DNA from: Undaria pinnatifida
Taxonomy: Eukaryota; Sar; Phaeophyceae; Laminariales; Alariaceae
Length of the DNA stretch: 64,000 nt
Assembly (NCBI GenBank): GCA_012845835.1
Contig: JABAKD010000009.1
Span: 6,201,324 to 6,265,323 of the forward strand
Direction: 5' to 3'
The notes beneath the pieces were generated by a model that saw only the letters and a list, made by a program, of their open reading frames with translations, searched no databases and had not been told where the DNA came from. The translations under genes were made by a program, and so were the position numbers. This document shows, in pieces, positions 47,501 through 58,868 of this stretch (position 1 is its first letter; every line of letters starts with the position of its first letter).

Positions 47501-49636
47501 CTACAGGGTTTAAGTTTGCGCGATTGCAAGCCCATACAGGCGCGCGACACCGGTAGTGTGGATGAAGCCCACCTGCAGCCCGCAAAACCGATCTCTTTGA
47601 AGCATCAGAGCGGCCCTTGAAAAGTCACGTGGATTGTTCTGCATCGCTACCAACGCTTGCAGTTGCTTTGCCAGCACCTGCGAGAACAGCACCGCCAGTG
47701 TTGCAAACAAGAGATTGTGTGGCGTCAGCTACGGTGCTCTTGAAGAACCGCCTGGATATTCTTCAACGCTTGGCTGTTGAACACCATAGTCGTAACAGGT
47801 CCCTCACGCTACGTTGTTAGTGGTGCCCTTCGCATACATTATGTTCTTGCTCTCTCGGACCTTCTTGACCATCTGATGAAGCCCCGTCGACATGTAAGGA
47901 CGAAACCCTCCACATTCTTCTCTGGCGAAAAAAGTTGTAAACCTTGCACCCTTGTCGGCGGCGATCGGGGTATGCAATCCAAGTGAACATTGCTGCTGCG
48001 TGGCAACCTCATCCAGCCACTTCTTAAGCTCGGTGAAATTTCCGAGGCTCTCCTTGTTGTCAAGCTCGAGCTCCAAACTGCGCCCGTATTTGTCCACAAG
48101 TGGCCTCGGACAGCCCTTTTTCGCGTTGCTGTAGGGACAAATCCGCTCGCCTTTGGCCGTTGTGGGAAATCCCCATGGCGTAACCTGATAGGCCTTAATC
48201 TGAAGGAGGCGGGCGTCGACATCTCGCAGGAGTGTGATAAATCTTCGTTTTGCAGTGGCCGCAGGCGTGCCTTTGAACCCGCGCCACATCGTCATAACGG
48301 TTTTCTCGAAAGGCGTGGGGAAGTCTGTGGTGTCCTCACAGCAATCACCGACCGTCGCTTGCTTGTAGACGGCATTGATCTTTGCCTGTGGTTGTCGAAG
48401 ATGGTGATACAGGCAACAGGAGAACAGAAAAGGCAGCAGTTGGTATAAGTGCCGGTATCGATTGATGCGAATCGTACTATTAGGGGACGCGTTTATCGGT
48501 TTCGGCATTGCAGTTGGTTGAGGGTCGTGCTTCACTGCAAACAATCGCCACTGTTGTGCGCAAAATACCAAGAGAAGCACATGACGTGTGGTATGTTGGT
48601 GTCAAACACTCTACATACCAATATTGTTATAGAGCGCTACGAGCACGCGATAGCGATGCTACCCCGATCAAGGACCTTATACTAAAATTAGAAGTACACG
48701 CTCGCAAGAGCCGGCACACTACCACAGACACAGCTACAGCTACAGCTACATCGACACGCGAAGACCCTCTTCTGCCTTTTCAACCCTCCCCAACTCTGCT
48801 CAAGCCTGGAACGGAAGGCCGTTCAGCCCTGACATAGTATGTACTGGAGCCGGCTCCTCTGGCCTGTTCGCCTTTAAGCCGCTGCACCCGCCAATATGTT
48901 CTGCTCCCATTAGGAGCTTCTCACCACGACCGGCGGCGGACAGTTGACGACCCCCTCAGCTGCGCAATACTAGTGGTCTGCGATAAACAGGTTCCCGCAT
49001 AAGTAGCAAGGAAGTCGCGTTTGCGAGGGTTAGGTTTCTGCGAGCACTCGACGTACCCCGAGTTGTCTTCTTGCCTCTCGTCCACAAGGCCAACGCCGCT
49101 GCGGTTTTATACATGGGGCGGTGCTTACGGGCGAAGCAATTATCTCTCGGTAACCGCTATCGTTTTTTTTTATGAGAGCGAGCCTAGAAAGTTCAGCGCG
49201 CGCGGAGCCTGCGGCTTCCAAGCCTGTTTTGGCAGCCCTAAGCTCACGCCATCGATGTGAGACGAACTCCCCCAAGCTTTGCACCTCGTGCAGGACTTCG
49301 CGCGGTCGGAGACATGAAAATCCCTCCTCCTCCGCCTCTTGCTCTACCTCTGACGACTGTAGGTGCGGGGGGGTGTCCCTCTTCTGTCCCTCTCTCGGCG
49401 GGACCACTCCCCCCCCTTCGGTTTCCAGCTGAACGAGCCATTGCGTCAGTAGATGTTTGAACGGCAAGTAGGCAAACCCGTGTCTCCGCCGGTTTCTTCC
49501 CAAGTCCCAGCGATCTCTCTCGGGCCCTCCAAAACCGTGTTATTTTATCTGACTTTCCGGCGTGCCAGTACTTGTCCACACACTTTACGTAGTCTTTGGT
49601 CGTTGCTATGTGATTTGCCAACAGGTGCCATAAATA
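44505..49636 (-). CDS. Acyl-CoA-binding domain and ankyrin repeat protein
   Basis: Exons, all phase 0: 49478-49636 (tentative), 49129-49428, 47813-48385, 47573-47677, 46832-46999 and 44505-46427 (stop TAA at 44505). Together about 1075 residues. The 48 kb exon starts KINAVYKQATVGDC, the hallmark acyl-CoA-binding helix, followed by MWRGFKGTPAATAKRRFITL, matching the W..L.G......K..YI part of the domain. It therefore should bind acyl-CoA thioesters in the cytosol. The last exon carries seven or so ankyrin repeats, for example GMTPLMWAVKRDDCAMVDAL and RTALMAAATRGQREVALELL, then a charged helix and CPKCTLLVPCVHFASLAC, possibly a metal site. Acyl-CoA-binding plus ankyrin proteins are known in plants and animals. 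Weak points are the donor at 47813 (GTAGCG), the 49-base first intron and the unknown 5' end. A further 3' exon after CACCAG near 44535 is possible. Confidence 0.8.
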
Positions 49637-49904
49637 CTTTCAGCCTGGCCGGTTTCAGGCTGGTTTGCATTCGCCTGTCAATTGTTCATAAGGTGCTACC
49701 AGTCAGCGCGGGCTAGTGTCACACGTCGCCTTGCACTCGACACGAACGTGCGATATGAACCACCTCACATGACTACCCGCCCTCTCTCGGCTCGCTGCTA
49801 CTGCTCGTCCTGCTGTTGTCGTTCCTTCCTGTGATCTAGTATAGAAACTCGCGTTGGGCAGATTCGACAACAGTAGGGGTAATTAATTTGGGCAGGGTAC
49901 GTAC

Positions 49905-49975
49905 CATAAAACATCGACCCTAAATTAAATTTGCCAAACTCACAGCTGACGTACGTAGAATGATTATATATAAAA
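49905..49975. repeat. Dispersed repeat fragment
   Basis: ATCGACCCTAAATTAAATTTGCCAAACTCACAGCTGACGT matches the segment at about 14678-14715 and, inverted, 61297-61335. Confidence 0.5.
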
Positions 49976-50164
49976 AGAAGTCAGCTGACGCTTGCAAAAT
50001 ACGAAATACCCTCTGGTGTGTCTAGACAAGCCTACAAATATCGATTTCCTGAGAGGCCTCGAGAGGCCTCCATTTTAATAGCGCTTTCCACACTAATTTA
50101 AGACATTCTCCTCTCCGGACGGCTGAGTGGGCTCGGGTGCCTGAAACAGCATTTCTCAGCGCTT

Positions 50165-50965
50165 GTCAGATTTTGAACTTTTTTTTTTCAAAATTCAAGT
50201 TTAAAAGTCCTGTTTCTTGGAAGTTGAAATTCATTTTTTTGCTTCCCCTAGGACCTACTATTATGAGAAATATTTTGAGCAATAATTTCTCTCTTTAACA
50301 GGGGTCTCCGACGTCAAGAATGAAAACCACCCATTGTGGGACCAGAAATCATCGTTATTTCTGGGTTCAGAAATAATTGAGGCCAGAAATCAGCGGATTT
50401 GGTTATTTCTGAGCCCAAAAAAAACAGTTCTTCCATCTCAGAACTGGGATTATTTCTAAAGTTGACACGACCTCGTACCAAGAATCACATGCCACCACTG
50501 CCTACTCTGTACCTGGTATGATACCTGTCTGCTGTACACGTCACCCGCCACCCACAACAAAGAATCACAAACACACCTACTACATACAGCATATCGTGCT
50601 TGTCGTGTGCAAGACAGAGCTTCGTCCTGACGCAAACGCGACAGCAGCAGCACCACCACCTTCAAAACCACCACAGCAGCACCACAGCAGCAGAGACAGC
50701 AGCATAGGCGGTGGTGACCATACGTCGCCTGTGACAGTGTACGTGCCAGATTTTCAAGAATGAATGCAAACGGGATTACAAGACCCACCATTTCAAAATA
50801 AACCACTTTCCAAAACCAGAAGTCATAATGGACGCCCTTTATTTCTCATGCAGTTATTTCTGGAGCCTCGAAACTACAAAAATAACCGCTAGAAATAATT
50901 GCCCAAAATGTTTCCATAATAGTAGCTCTAAGGATAAAATAAAACTCCTGTATTTTGAGAATACC
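50165..50965. mobile_element. Diverged fold-back element
   Basis: The segment at about 50240-50300 (CCTACTATTATGAGAAATAT...AATTTC) is the inverse of 50885-50935 (GAAATAATTGCCCAAAATGT...ATAATAGTAG), and weaker inverse similarity extends outward to about 50190 and 50965. Between the arms are many ATTTCTG/CAGAAAT motifs. The centre is a CACCAC/CAGCAG-rich segment at 50635-50705. This looks like an old fold-back transposon or a large MITE. Confidence 0.5.
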
Positions 50966-50977
50966 ACATAGGTAGTA

Positions 50978-51473
50978 CAGTAGCGGCTACGGTTTAAGAG
51001 AGGTCCGTCCCAGCCAAGTTTCCCTCTCTTAAATCCGGCTTTCCGTTATACTGTGTTGGTCGCGGTATAAGAGAATATTCTCTTAAATCATATCTCACTC
51101 TCGCGGGAGGTCGCACAGGTGTGGCAAATGCGGTTCATCTCGCTGGTCCCGAGCGGGTCCACCACACCACAAGTGTCCTGGAGATACTGCCCGCAGACGC
51201 CTCTGTATTGGTGATTTGTGAACTTCTGTGGGCCTGGCGTGTGGTCGGGAACAGCTGTGCAGCGACTGCCTGCTGCGCAGGGCATGGTGTCTGCAGCTGT
51301 GTGTGATGCGTGTGATGGCTATGTGGTGTGATTTCCAGCAGCTCGATTTAAGAGAAAATACTAGACATAAGACCAGTTCTCTCTTGAATCGATTTTGGTC
51401 GTGCCAGCCAGTTCAACTCTCTTAAACCCGTACTTTCTCTTAAACATTTTCTCCTAAACCGTAGCCGATACTG
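50978..51473. mobile_element. Tc1/mariner-like MITE
   Basis: A 496-base element. The left end CAGTAGCGGCTACGGTTTAA and the right end (reverse complement CAGTATCGGCTACGGTTTAG) form inverted repeats of about 25 bases. A TA dinucleotide flanks each end (50976-50977 and 51474-51475), the target duplication of Tc1/mariner elements, whose ends often start CAGT. Subterminal TTAAGAGA/TCTCTTAA motifs recur inside. No transposase is encoded, so it depends on a source elsewhere. Confidence 0.8.
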
Positions 51474-51619
51474 TACCTGGACACCGCCTCCTTTCGTCAC
51501 TTGCGGAACTTGCCGAACGGTTCAGCTTTTCTTTGATTTCTTCCTTCACGTTTTCTTTGTATTTTCGCGGAGCTTTCATCATACAAGAGGTCCCAGCCTG
51601 ATTAGCTCGGCTTGGCTCA

Positions 51620-51970
51620 TCACATCATCAGCTCAGCTCCGCCCAGCAGCGCACAGCAGCGCTAGCTCAGCAGCGCACAGCAGAGCTAGCTCAGCAGCGC
51701 CGCGCCGTGCAGTGCCGTTGCCTGGCGTGCCCTGGCGTGCCCTGGCGTGCGGTGCGGTACTGTGCGATGCTGTGCGATGTTGTGCGGTGTCGTGCCGTGC
51801 TGTGCCGTGGTGAGTGCTTTGCTTGTACTTAACTCTCATTTTGTTGAATCACAATAAATAAATGCACCGCCAGCTCAGCTCAGCCCACAGCTACATATAG
51901 CTCACAGCAGCGCAGCGCCGTGCTGCGCCGTACGGTGCCGTGCCTTGCCTTGCGATGCGGTGCTATTTCA
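51620..51970. repeat. CAGCGC and GTGC-rich tandem repeats
   Basis: AGCTCAGCAGCGCACAGCAG units at 51635-51700, TGGCGTGCCC units at 51720-51750, then GTGCGATGCT-type units to 51810, with a second cluster at 51900-51970. No gene. Confidence 0.75.
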
Positions 51971-52364
51971 TGCTGCGCTGTGCATTATTTCGTACAGCAG
52001 TGCCAGGTATATGATACAAAGTACCAGGTACCATGTACCGGTATGCACGTGTTTTTCTACTCATCTTCTCCGAGTAGCTTGCTTCAAAGTTGATTGTCCT
52101 CTCTCCGTCCCTATGTGCCCCCCCCCCCGCAAATTACATCCGCATTGCCGATCAGAATGTGATATCGCAAACACGCAACACGCACACAGCACCGGGCAAC
52201 TGTAAATAGCTCTGCGCAATCAGCCCTTGGCATTTTCAATTCGCTAGTCGCATCAAATCATGGCGTCTTCTTTCTGCCCCCTTTACATGTTTTAGTTGCA
52301 TTCTTCCTTGCGCGTGCGAAGCGGGCGGCGTCAGCCACCCGCGGAGCGGAGCCCTTGTAAGCAC

Positions 52365-52520
52365 TATTTCAGGTTTGAGAATGTCGTTTTCCTTTTTCGC
52401 ATCGTTGTGTAAGAGCAACGTCGTGAAGCGCTCACCAGCTTTTTCCCTGAGGGCTTCTCTCCCGCGTACGCCCTCCAGTTTCTCGTACAAAACGCGAACA
52501 TTGCATCGAGGTGCTTCGGG
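52365..52520 (-). pseudogene. Possible coding remnant
   Basis: A minus-strand frame reading LYEKLEGVRGREALREKAGE, RFTTLLLHNDAKKENDILKP looks like real protein, but no acceptor or start is clear. A neighbouring frame is also open over the tandem duplication upstream. Not recognised. Confidence 0.3.
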
Positions 52521-52584
52521 TCCGTGGGGAGAGCTCCAGGCGCGCAGGCAGGAACGAGGGTTTGCGCCGCACGATCGACTTGTC

Positions 52585-52796
52585 GAACAGCTTCGAGGTC
52601 TCTATCGCGTACTCGAATCATGCGACAGAACAATCAGCCGACCTCTCGGAATCGACTGATAGGCGATAACGTGTCACACCAGCGTCGCGGGAACAGCTTC
52701 GAGGTCTCTATCGCGTACTCGAATCATGCGACAGAACAATCAGCCGACCTCTCGGAATCGACTAATAGGCGATAACGTTTCACACCAGCGTCGCGG
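52585..52796. repeat. Recent 106-base tandem duplication
   Basis: 52585-52690 and 52691-52796 are nearly identical (differences near 52661, 52673 and at the junction). The near identity points to a recent event. Confidence 0.9.
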
Positions 52797-53570
52797 ATCA
52801 ACGGCCCATATTCCAACACCCCGTGCTGTGTCCGCCAGAACTTCTCCTAATGTGCGATTTTTTCTAGCTATGACGTGGCTGGTGGCTGGTGGAACTGCGG
52901 CGAGAGCTGCGTCCGCGCGGCACTGCTCTTCTTGGGAAATAGGAAATACTACGAGTCCAACGTTACGAACGCCGAACCTTTTGGTGGAAACCCCTACGTG
53001 GTGATTGCGCACTTTTGCCACACACTCAACGAAGACCTACGAAGCTACGAGTCTCACCTACGTATCTATAGGGTTCCCCTCTTTCAAGGAATCATGAGAA
53101 TATCCAACTTGGTCGCTCTCGGTGCAGGTGCGGACGAAAGCGCGGCCACCTTCTGCTGTGCTCATTGCAAAGACGCTTGCCTCCCATTCGCGTACAAGTA
53201 TTCGCGTAGTTCAACAGCACCTCTCACCTCCTCTCATGTCTCATTTTCATTGTTCAACGGCAGCAGCACACAAGCAGCAGCAACGGAGCAGCAACAGAGC
53301 AGCATCAGCAGTGGTGTGTTGATGTTCCCTGTGCATATCCACTGCTATCGGCAATGATCTCATCCTGACCCTGTCTCGTTGCCTCGCCGACAATCCCTCT
53401 CCCTCCGCCATTCTGCGCCCCTCTTCCGTCGCCTTTTCACCGCCGTGCCACACATTCCCCTGCCAGCAGCGGTGGCGTTGCCAGGTGCGGATGGGTTCGT
53501 CTCGCCCGCAGGGTTCCTCCTCTCCTCACCCTCACAAGCACCCCACCACTCCGCGACACGGTCTCACACC

Positions 53571-56500
53571 ATGTCATACCAGGACAAGCTGAGGGAGGCA
53601 CAGGCCGCCAGGGGGGGGCAAAAAGGAAGCCCCATCCCCCCGCCCGCGTCCGTCCCCGTAAGCGGCAGAACCAAACCCGCCGACCTGCCCGCCGTAGCAG
53701 AATCCCCCTTCTCGCCCGAAATGCAGGAAGAGCTTCGGACCGCCATCACGATCCTCTCCGCACGGCTGCAGCGCGAGAAGCCCATGACCCGGGCAGAATT
53801 CGAGAGGTTTGAGTCTGCGGTGGCCATCATCGTCGAGGACGCCTCCCCGACGCAGGAGCTTCCGACACAGGCCGCCCCTCCGGCGGCAGCAGCACCAGCC
53901 GTCGTGTCGGCCCCTGCCCCCGCCCCTCCCGCAGGAGGCCTCAAAGCTTTAGACGAACTGGAGAGCGAGGGCCCCGCATGGGATGCCAAGGCGGCCGTGC
54001 AGTATGGCCTCCCGTCGGGGGTGCAAAACTCATACGTGATCGACGACATGGGGAAGATGAATCCCGAGGAGTACCAGGAGGCCCTCCGGTGAGTCTTGCA
54101 GGCAGCGTTATCTTTGTCGTTTTTGCCACTACTGTATGATATCATACAAGTACAATGTCAGCCAAAAACACGTCCACTCGGAGCGCAAATGCAAGGAGCT
54201 TTTGGGTATTCATGTTAAGGCTCCAATGGTAGTTACATATATATGCATGCAGATTAATACGAAATACACGTGTACGCCGCCGGTACTCGTGTTCATGTAC
54301 TTGGTAACATAAAAAAAACTGGCAGTTGTTTTTCGATGAACACGTTTCACGTTTCGTCCTACGGCCTTTCTTGTCTCGCCCGCACGAAATCCTACTGTAG
54401 TACTCCTAGTTTCGAACTTCTTGTTTGTGACTGGAGATGGTTTCATGGTCCTGGCTCGCTCCACGACACGCAAACTCTGGCTTGAGGCGCTTCTCGGCTG
54501 CCTTCGTGAGTTTGGAGCGTCTGCTCAACAGCTGAACGTACGTTGCACAAAAGACTTCGCTTGTGCCGCCTTAAAAGGTTTGCTGCGTTTCATTTGCCAC
54601 GTCTAATGTGCGATAATTGGTGCCTACGTGCCCATAATGCCGACCCCCTGTTCCTCCCGCTATCGCCACATACCTCAGTATACAAAACTAGGTGCGGCAT
54701 GCTATGGTATATACGAGTCGCACCCTAGTTATCCTCGGGTCATCGCCGCATATTATTTGCTGACCCTCCCCGATCTTTCGACACCCCGATCTTGTTTTTG
54801 TTTTTGTTTTTTTTGCTGTGTACCGTTCCTTGGCGTTTCCCCGGCCGTGTTCACCTCGCAGGAAGAAGGTCATCTCGAGGGCGCAGTCGGCGCGAAAGAC
54901 AGGGGCATACGGGTGAGCAAGGGGCACAACTGCTTCAGTCGGTTATGAGTTTTTTCCGGTAACGCTCCGTATCATATGGCGGGAGGGTGAACTGTGAACT
55001 GGGGGGTTTCCACGGGAGTTGTATTGGGTTGACCTGTTGGCGTGGAAGGGGTCGGGGTGACCGGCACTATGTCGTAACGAAACGAAGGCGCTCGTCTGGA
55101 ACGTCGGCCGTGCCGATGTCTCCAGAAGGTCATAGCACAACCAGCCAGGTTTAGGGTTAGAGCTAGGAAGTGTAATATTTGTGGGGTTTCTCCTCCGCTG
55201 ACACGCAATGTATAACGGATACGAATCGTTCCTCGATCGAGGCCAGCGAGCATGGAAAGCCGACGCATCACCCTCCGACCAAACGAAACAAACCAGGTGG
55301 GATGTGGCGCCCTCTGCGTCGCTGTAACTGCTGTAACTGGTACTGCCGGTAGTTGCCCATAATGACTTGGGAGGGAAGACATCTCTCCCGAGCGAAGGCC
55401 GGTATAACGTTTGCCGCCAATATATGAAATCCACCGCGCAGCTCTCGCCGTCCACTCTCGTGTTACCGTATTCAAGCACCAGGGCGCTGTGCTCGTCTTC
55501 AAAGCGAATTAATACTTAATTAAAAGCTCTTGAACGAAGTTCGTGGTTGAGAAAGCATCTGTCCATGTGTATGCTGGTCCAAGGCACGCTGTTACCGTTT
55601 CTACTTTTTTTCGTTATTTTTTTATTAAAATCACATGGGGTAGCCCCAGCCTCGTTCTAAAATCCCCACCTTGTTCTTGTGCAGTGATGGCTGGGACGAG
55701 CGCGTTATTGGTCGTCACGCTTTGCTTGCACTATTCAGCGTGGTTACAGAACGATTTGCGCCAATGGCGACAGCGTAGAGGCCGACGTGCCATGGTATAC
55801 CTATTGTCACACGTAAGCAGTGAGCTGATTGAAACAGCAAAACAAGCGCGAGGGAAACAACCCAAATAAGACCAGTAAACGCATGCTATCACCAATTGCG
55901 AAGACTACAGCAACAAAGCGGACGTTGCCATTTTTTAGTTTTCGTTGGTTCATGGTATTGACCGCGTTTTCTTACGATACTACTACAGCGCTACAGTCGG
56001 GGTTTCACTTTGATGCGGTGCCGTGCCAAGCGATAATGACGGCACGAAAATGTGACCCCGAACTATCCAGTTTAGTGGGCTACCGCACTAAAGTGTGTCC
56101 TCACATAGTGCGGCACCGCACTAAAATGGGATTTATAACATGTCTTGTAGATTGCTGCCGACGTGATTAACACGGGGACCGCAGAAACGTAGATCAGAGA
56201 TATATCTTGGTTGAACGTACCAGTTTTAGCACAAACCAACTTTTCTCGTTTAACTTGCTGTTTTGTGTACAGTAGGGCACCAGATTTAAGGGCGCCCACG
56301 ATTTAAGAAAACGGACTTAGGAGCGGTGAAATCGGTTTGCCACGCCTTGTGACGCCTATACTACAACCTTCACGATTGTGACGCCTATCTTGTTTCCGGT
56401 CTTTATGCCGAGGCCTCGCGTGTTTCGGCGATTTCCTCCCCACCCCACTTCTACGCATAGTCTGTTATCCTTGCGTCTGCACCTCCACTAACGCCTCTGC

Positions 56501-56650
56501 TAACTACGTGCATTTTCCACCCGCAGGAACATCGTCGCGAACGAGTATCTCAAGTTTTTGGGCAAGAACCCGAAGGAGGGCGACGACGTGTTCCGGGAAG
56601 CTGAGAAGACCGTGGGAGACAGGGGCCACGAAGCGTTCGAGTCCTACTGA
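53571..56650 (+). CDS. Unknown 230-residue protein, complete three-exon gene
   Basis: Exons 53571-54088, 54862-54912 and 56527-56650, with phase 2 at both junctions. Donors are GTGAGTC and GTGAGCA; acceptors are CACCTCGCAG and TTTCCACCCGCAG. The start ATG at 53571 lies in a good context (CACACCATGT), and the frame ends TGA at 56648-56650, giving 230 residues. The protein begins MSYQDKLREAQAARGG, has a proline-rich stretch, a helix around MQEELRTAITILSARLQREK, a long A/P linker (about residues 100-128), then YGLPSGVQNSYVIDDMGKMN and a basic helix KKVISRAQSARKTGAYG. It ends VGDRGHEAFESY. No membrane segment or known domain is seen. It appears soluble. The first frame extends upstream without a stop, so a longer start is possible but less likely. 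Confidence 0.85.
54943..55502 (-). other. Two overlapping long open frames in an intron
   Basis: In the intron between 54912 and 56527 the minus strand is open in two frames for about 176 codons each. One reads ALVLEYGNTRVDGESCAVDF and SLGRDVFPPKSLWATTGSTS, which looks protein-like, but neither has an ATG near the start. It may be a decayed insertion or chance. Not recognised. Confidence 0.3.
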
Positions 56651-57938
56651 GTCAGGGTGCGGCGAAACGCCTTGGGTCGGTGGTTGAACACTGGCACCAG
56701 CACTCCTTTCAACATCCCCCTTTCGGATGAAGCAGCAGTCGCGAGCTTCGTAGCATTTTTGTACCACTGTTAGAACTGCACCTAGGTTTTGCGAACAAGT
56801 AGTTGGAATTTTGTGTGGGGTAAGTTAAAGGAAAGGGTTAGGTTGTGGCGGAGGAGGCTGGACGAACGCGGTTCTGAGGGGATCATTGCGACCAGTAGAC
56901 ATTTTGGGCGTGTTGGGTGTAGTCCTTGCCCGCGTGTGACAAAACTGTTGGGAACCGTGTCTGTGTGGCGACGAATCACGTGTACCGGTGTACTCGGGGT
57001 AGTGTTTTGGTGCAGCAGTGCTTAAGGTCTTATGCTGTAGGCATTCGAGTCTTGAGTGGGGTTATGTTGTTAAAATGATTACTTAGTTGCTGGGCAGCTT
57101 GGAGAGTCTGCCGTTACCGTTTTACCGTCGCCACCCTCACCCCCGTATATTATCGCAGTAGCCGATTTATTAGACTGGTATGGACACGCCGCATGGAGAT
57201 GCGCTGACGAGGAGCAGCCCTAGGAGGCGTTGTGGCGACACGCTGCACGCGACAAATTAACAATCCGCACAAAACGGCAAACAAACTGCACAACTCTCCT
57301 GTTTTTTTCGACCCTTTTTGGACTTGCCGGTTTAGGGGGCTGGGCAGAACTGATGGGGTTGGCCTGGCGGGGGATGGATGCTGCGTCTCACGCCCCGTTC
57401 TTGGTAATTTCCATCACCAGGCACCCTTCTTCGCTTGACTGCTATGAAATATGAGTTCCCCATGGTTGTTTGGGCCGGAAAGTCCAAAGGCGTCCGTCGG
57501 TCTGATCCAAATTACTGGAATATACACTGCGATCACTATATATGGAGTGAAATCCAGACGTATGCCGGGTATTAAGTAAGCTACGGCAAGCATCACACAC
57601 CAACCCAAACAGCACAAGAACGAACACAGCAGCAGGAGACATCAAAAACCCAAACCAGCAGCACGTAGCAACGCCCGAAAATATTATGAAGGTATATCGT
57701 AAATAGAAGAGCTGAACCCTCCCTTCGAATTAGTTGCATTTTTTGCGCCACTGTTGTCCTGCCCCTACCGCCCTCTCGATTCCAGCAGCGCAGGCCGGCG
57801 CGACGCGAGACGGCACGAATATTTCCGAGTATGTCCCTGCATGGCAGAAAGCGTGTTTAATCTAGAATTGAATCAAAACATGTTTCGACTTCGCGCCACA
57901 GAGACCCTAGGGGTTGACACCTACAGTAGCGAATCATA
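56651..57938. other. Intergenic stretch, no gene seen
   Basis: Follows the stop of the 230-residue gene. No exon with a good splice context was found. Confidence 0.45.
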
Positions 57939-58299
57939 GAAGCATGCTATGTACGGTGGTGGAGGTGCGGCACGAATTTATTTCTTAGGGTCCTTGCTTG
58001 AGCACTATTCCTCAACCACACCTGATTTTGATTAAACACTTGAACATGGTGCGCAACTCGATGAACAATTCCATGGCCCTAGGTGTGCAATCAGAAAAGT
58101 TATTAAACAAAAACGACATTCGGACGATATTGGGTTAACGCCTTCACAACTGGAAACCCGTTTTGGGGGACAAGTTACTTGGAAATAGTATAGGGAGGGG
58201 TTTGGGGGTTACGGAGGGGTCAATTAAGGAGCCCCGTCATTCAGAATTCAGAAAACAAAAGAGCCAAAAACGTGCACAACCTCTATCGTAGCACGCGTC
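57939..58299. mobile_element. MITE copy, same family as 39925-40283
   Basis: 361 bases long. The right end (reverse complement GACGCGTGCTACGATAGAGG) and the left end AGCATGCTATGTACGGTGGT are imperfect inverted repeats. The right subterminal part, reversed, runs through TTTTCTGAAT...GAATGACGGGGCTCC, as in the copy at 39.9 kb. No coding capacity. Confidence 0.7.
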
Positions 58300-58539
58300 T
58301 GTAGTAACGCTTATTCACTCAAGTGTTAACGATAACAGTTTTGGGGTTACGCATCCGAGCCCCCAGAGTACCCGTGCACTACAGGGGCATTGTTTTTTTC
58401 GACGATGTACAGCCGCGCACAATTCATTCAACAAAAAATACTCGCGTCCCCCTCCGGCTTTTCGATTTTCGAAAGCTGACGATGTTTTTTTATTCTTCTT
58501 TACAAGCTGATCACACGCCTCGCACAACACTAACGAGTA

Positions 58540-58868
58540 CACCCCTTTTCCTTTTTCTTCACACATCTACTTTCCAGCTTCTGGACAAGCCGAGGTCACA
58601 GATGTCGTCCCTTCTTCCCCCCGGTTCTTGCCTTCAATTTTTATCGCGCATAGGGATCAGCAATCCCACTGCTCGTCGATTTTTCACCGAGTGTTGCTAA
58701 CTCACGCTATCGCGCTTTCCGCAAGTCAATTTGTGCACAAGAAAAAGTCCCCACGAATTTATACGAGTATGCACTCGGGGGGATTCGAACTCACGAAACT
58801 GACCTATACCAGGCTCGAGGATAACCTGACACGCCACCGGGGCGACGGCACCCCTAACCTCCCCCCGC
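58540..58868 (-). mobile_element. tRNA-derived SINE-like element, copy 2
   Basis: Inverse of the copy at 41785-42117. On the minus strand it starts near GGGTGCCGTCGCCCCGGTGG and has the B-box-like GTGAGTTCGAATCCCCC. It ends at CCAGAAGCTGGAAAGTAGAT followed by A-rich sequence. Confidence 0.7.

Noticed and set aside
52875-53357. Plus-strand frame of 160 codons upstream of the 230-residue gene
   Set aside because: It starts in decayed sequence, ends in CAGCAG repeats and overlaps a minus-strand frame that looks equally plausible. No splice sites tie it to the downstream gene.
56085-56310. Possible further MITE with GTGCGGTACC-like and CAGTAGGGCACC ends
   Set aside because: Short inverse segments (CACTAAA and GTGCGG repeats) are visible, but no paired ends or target duplication could be defined.
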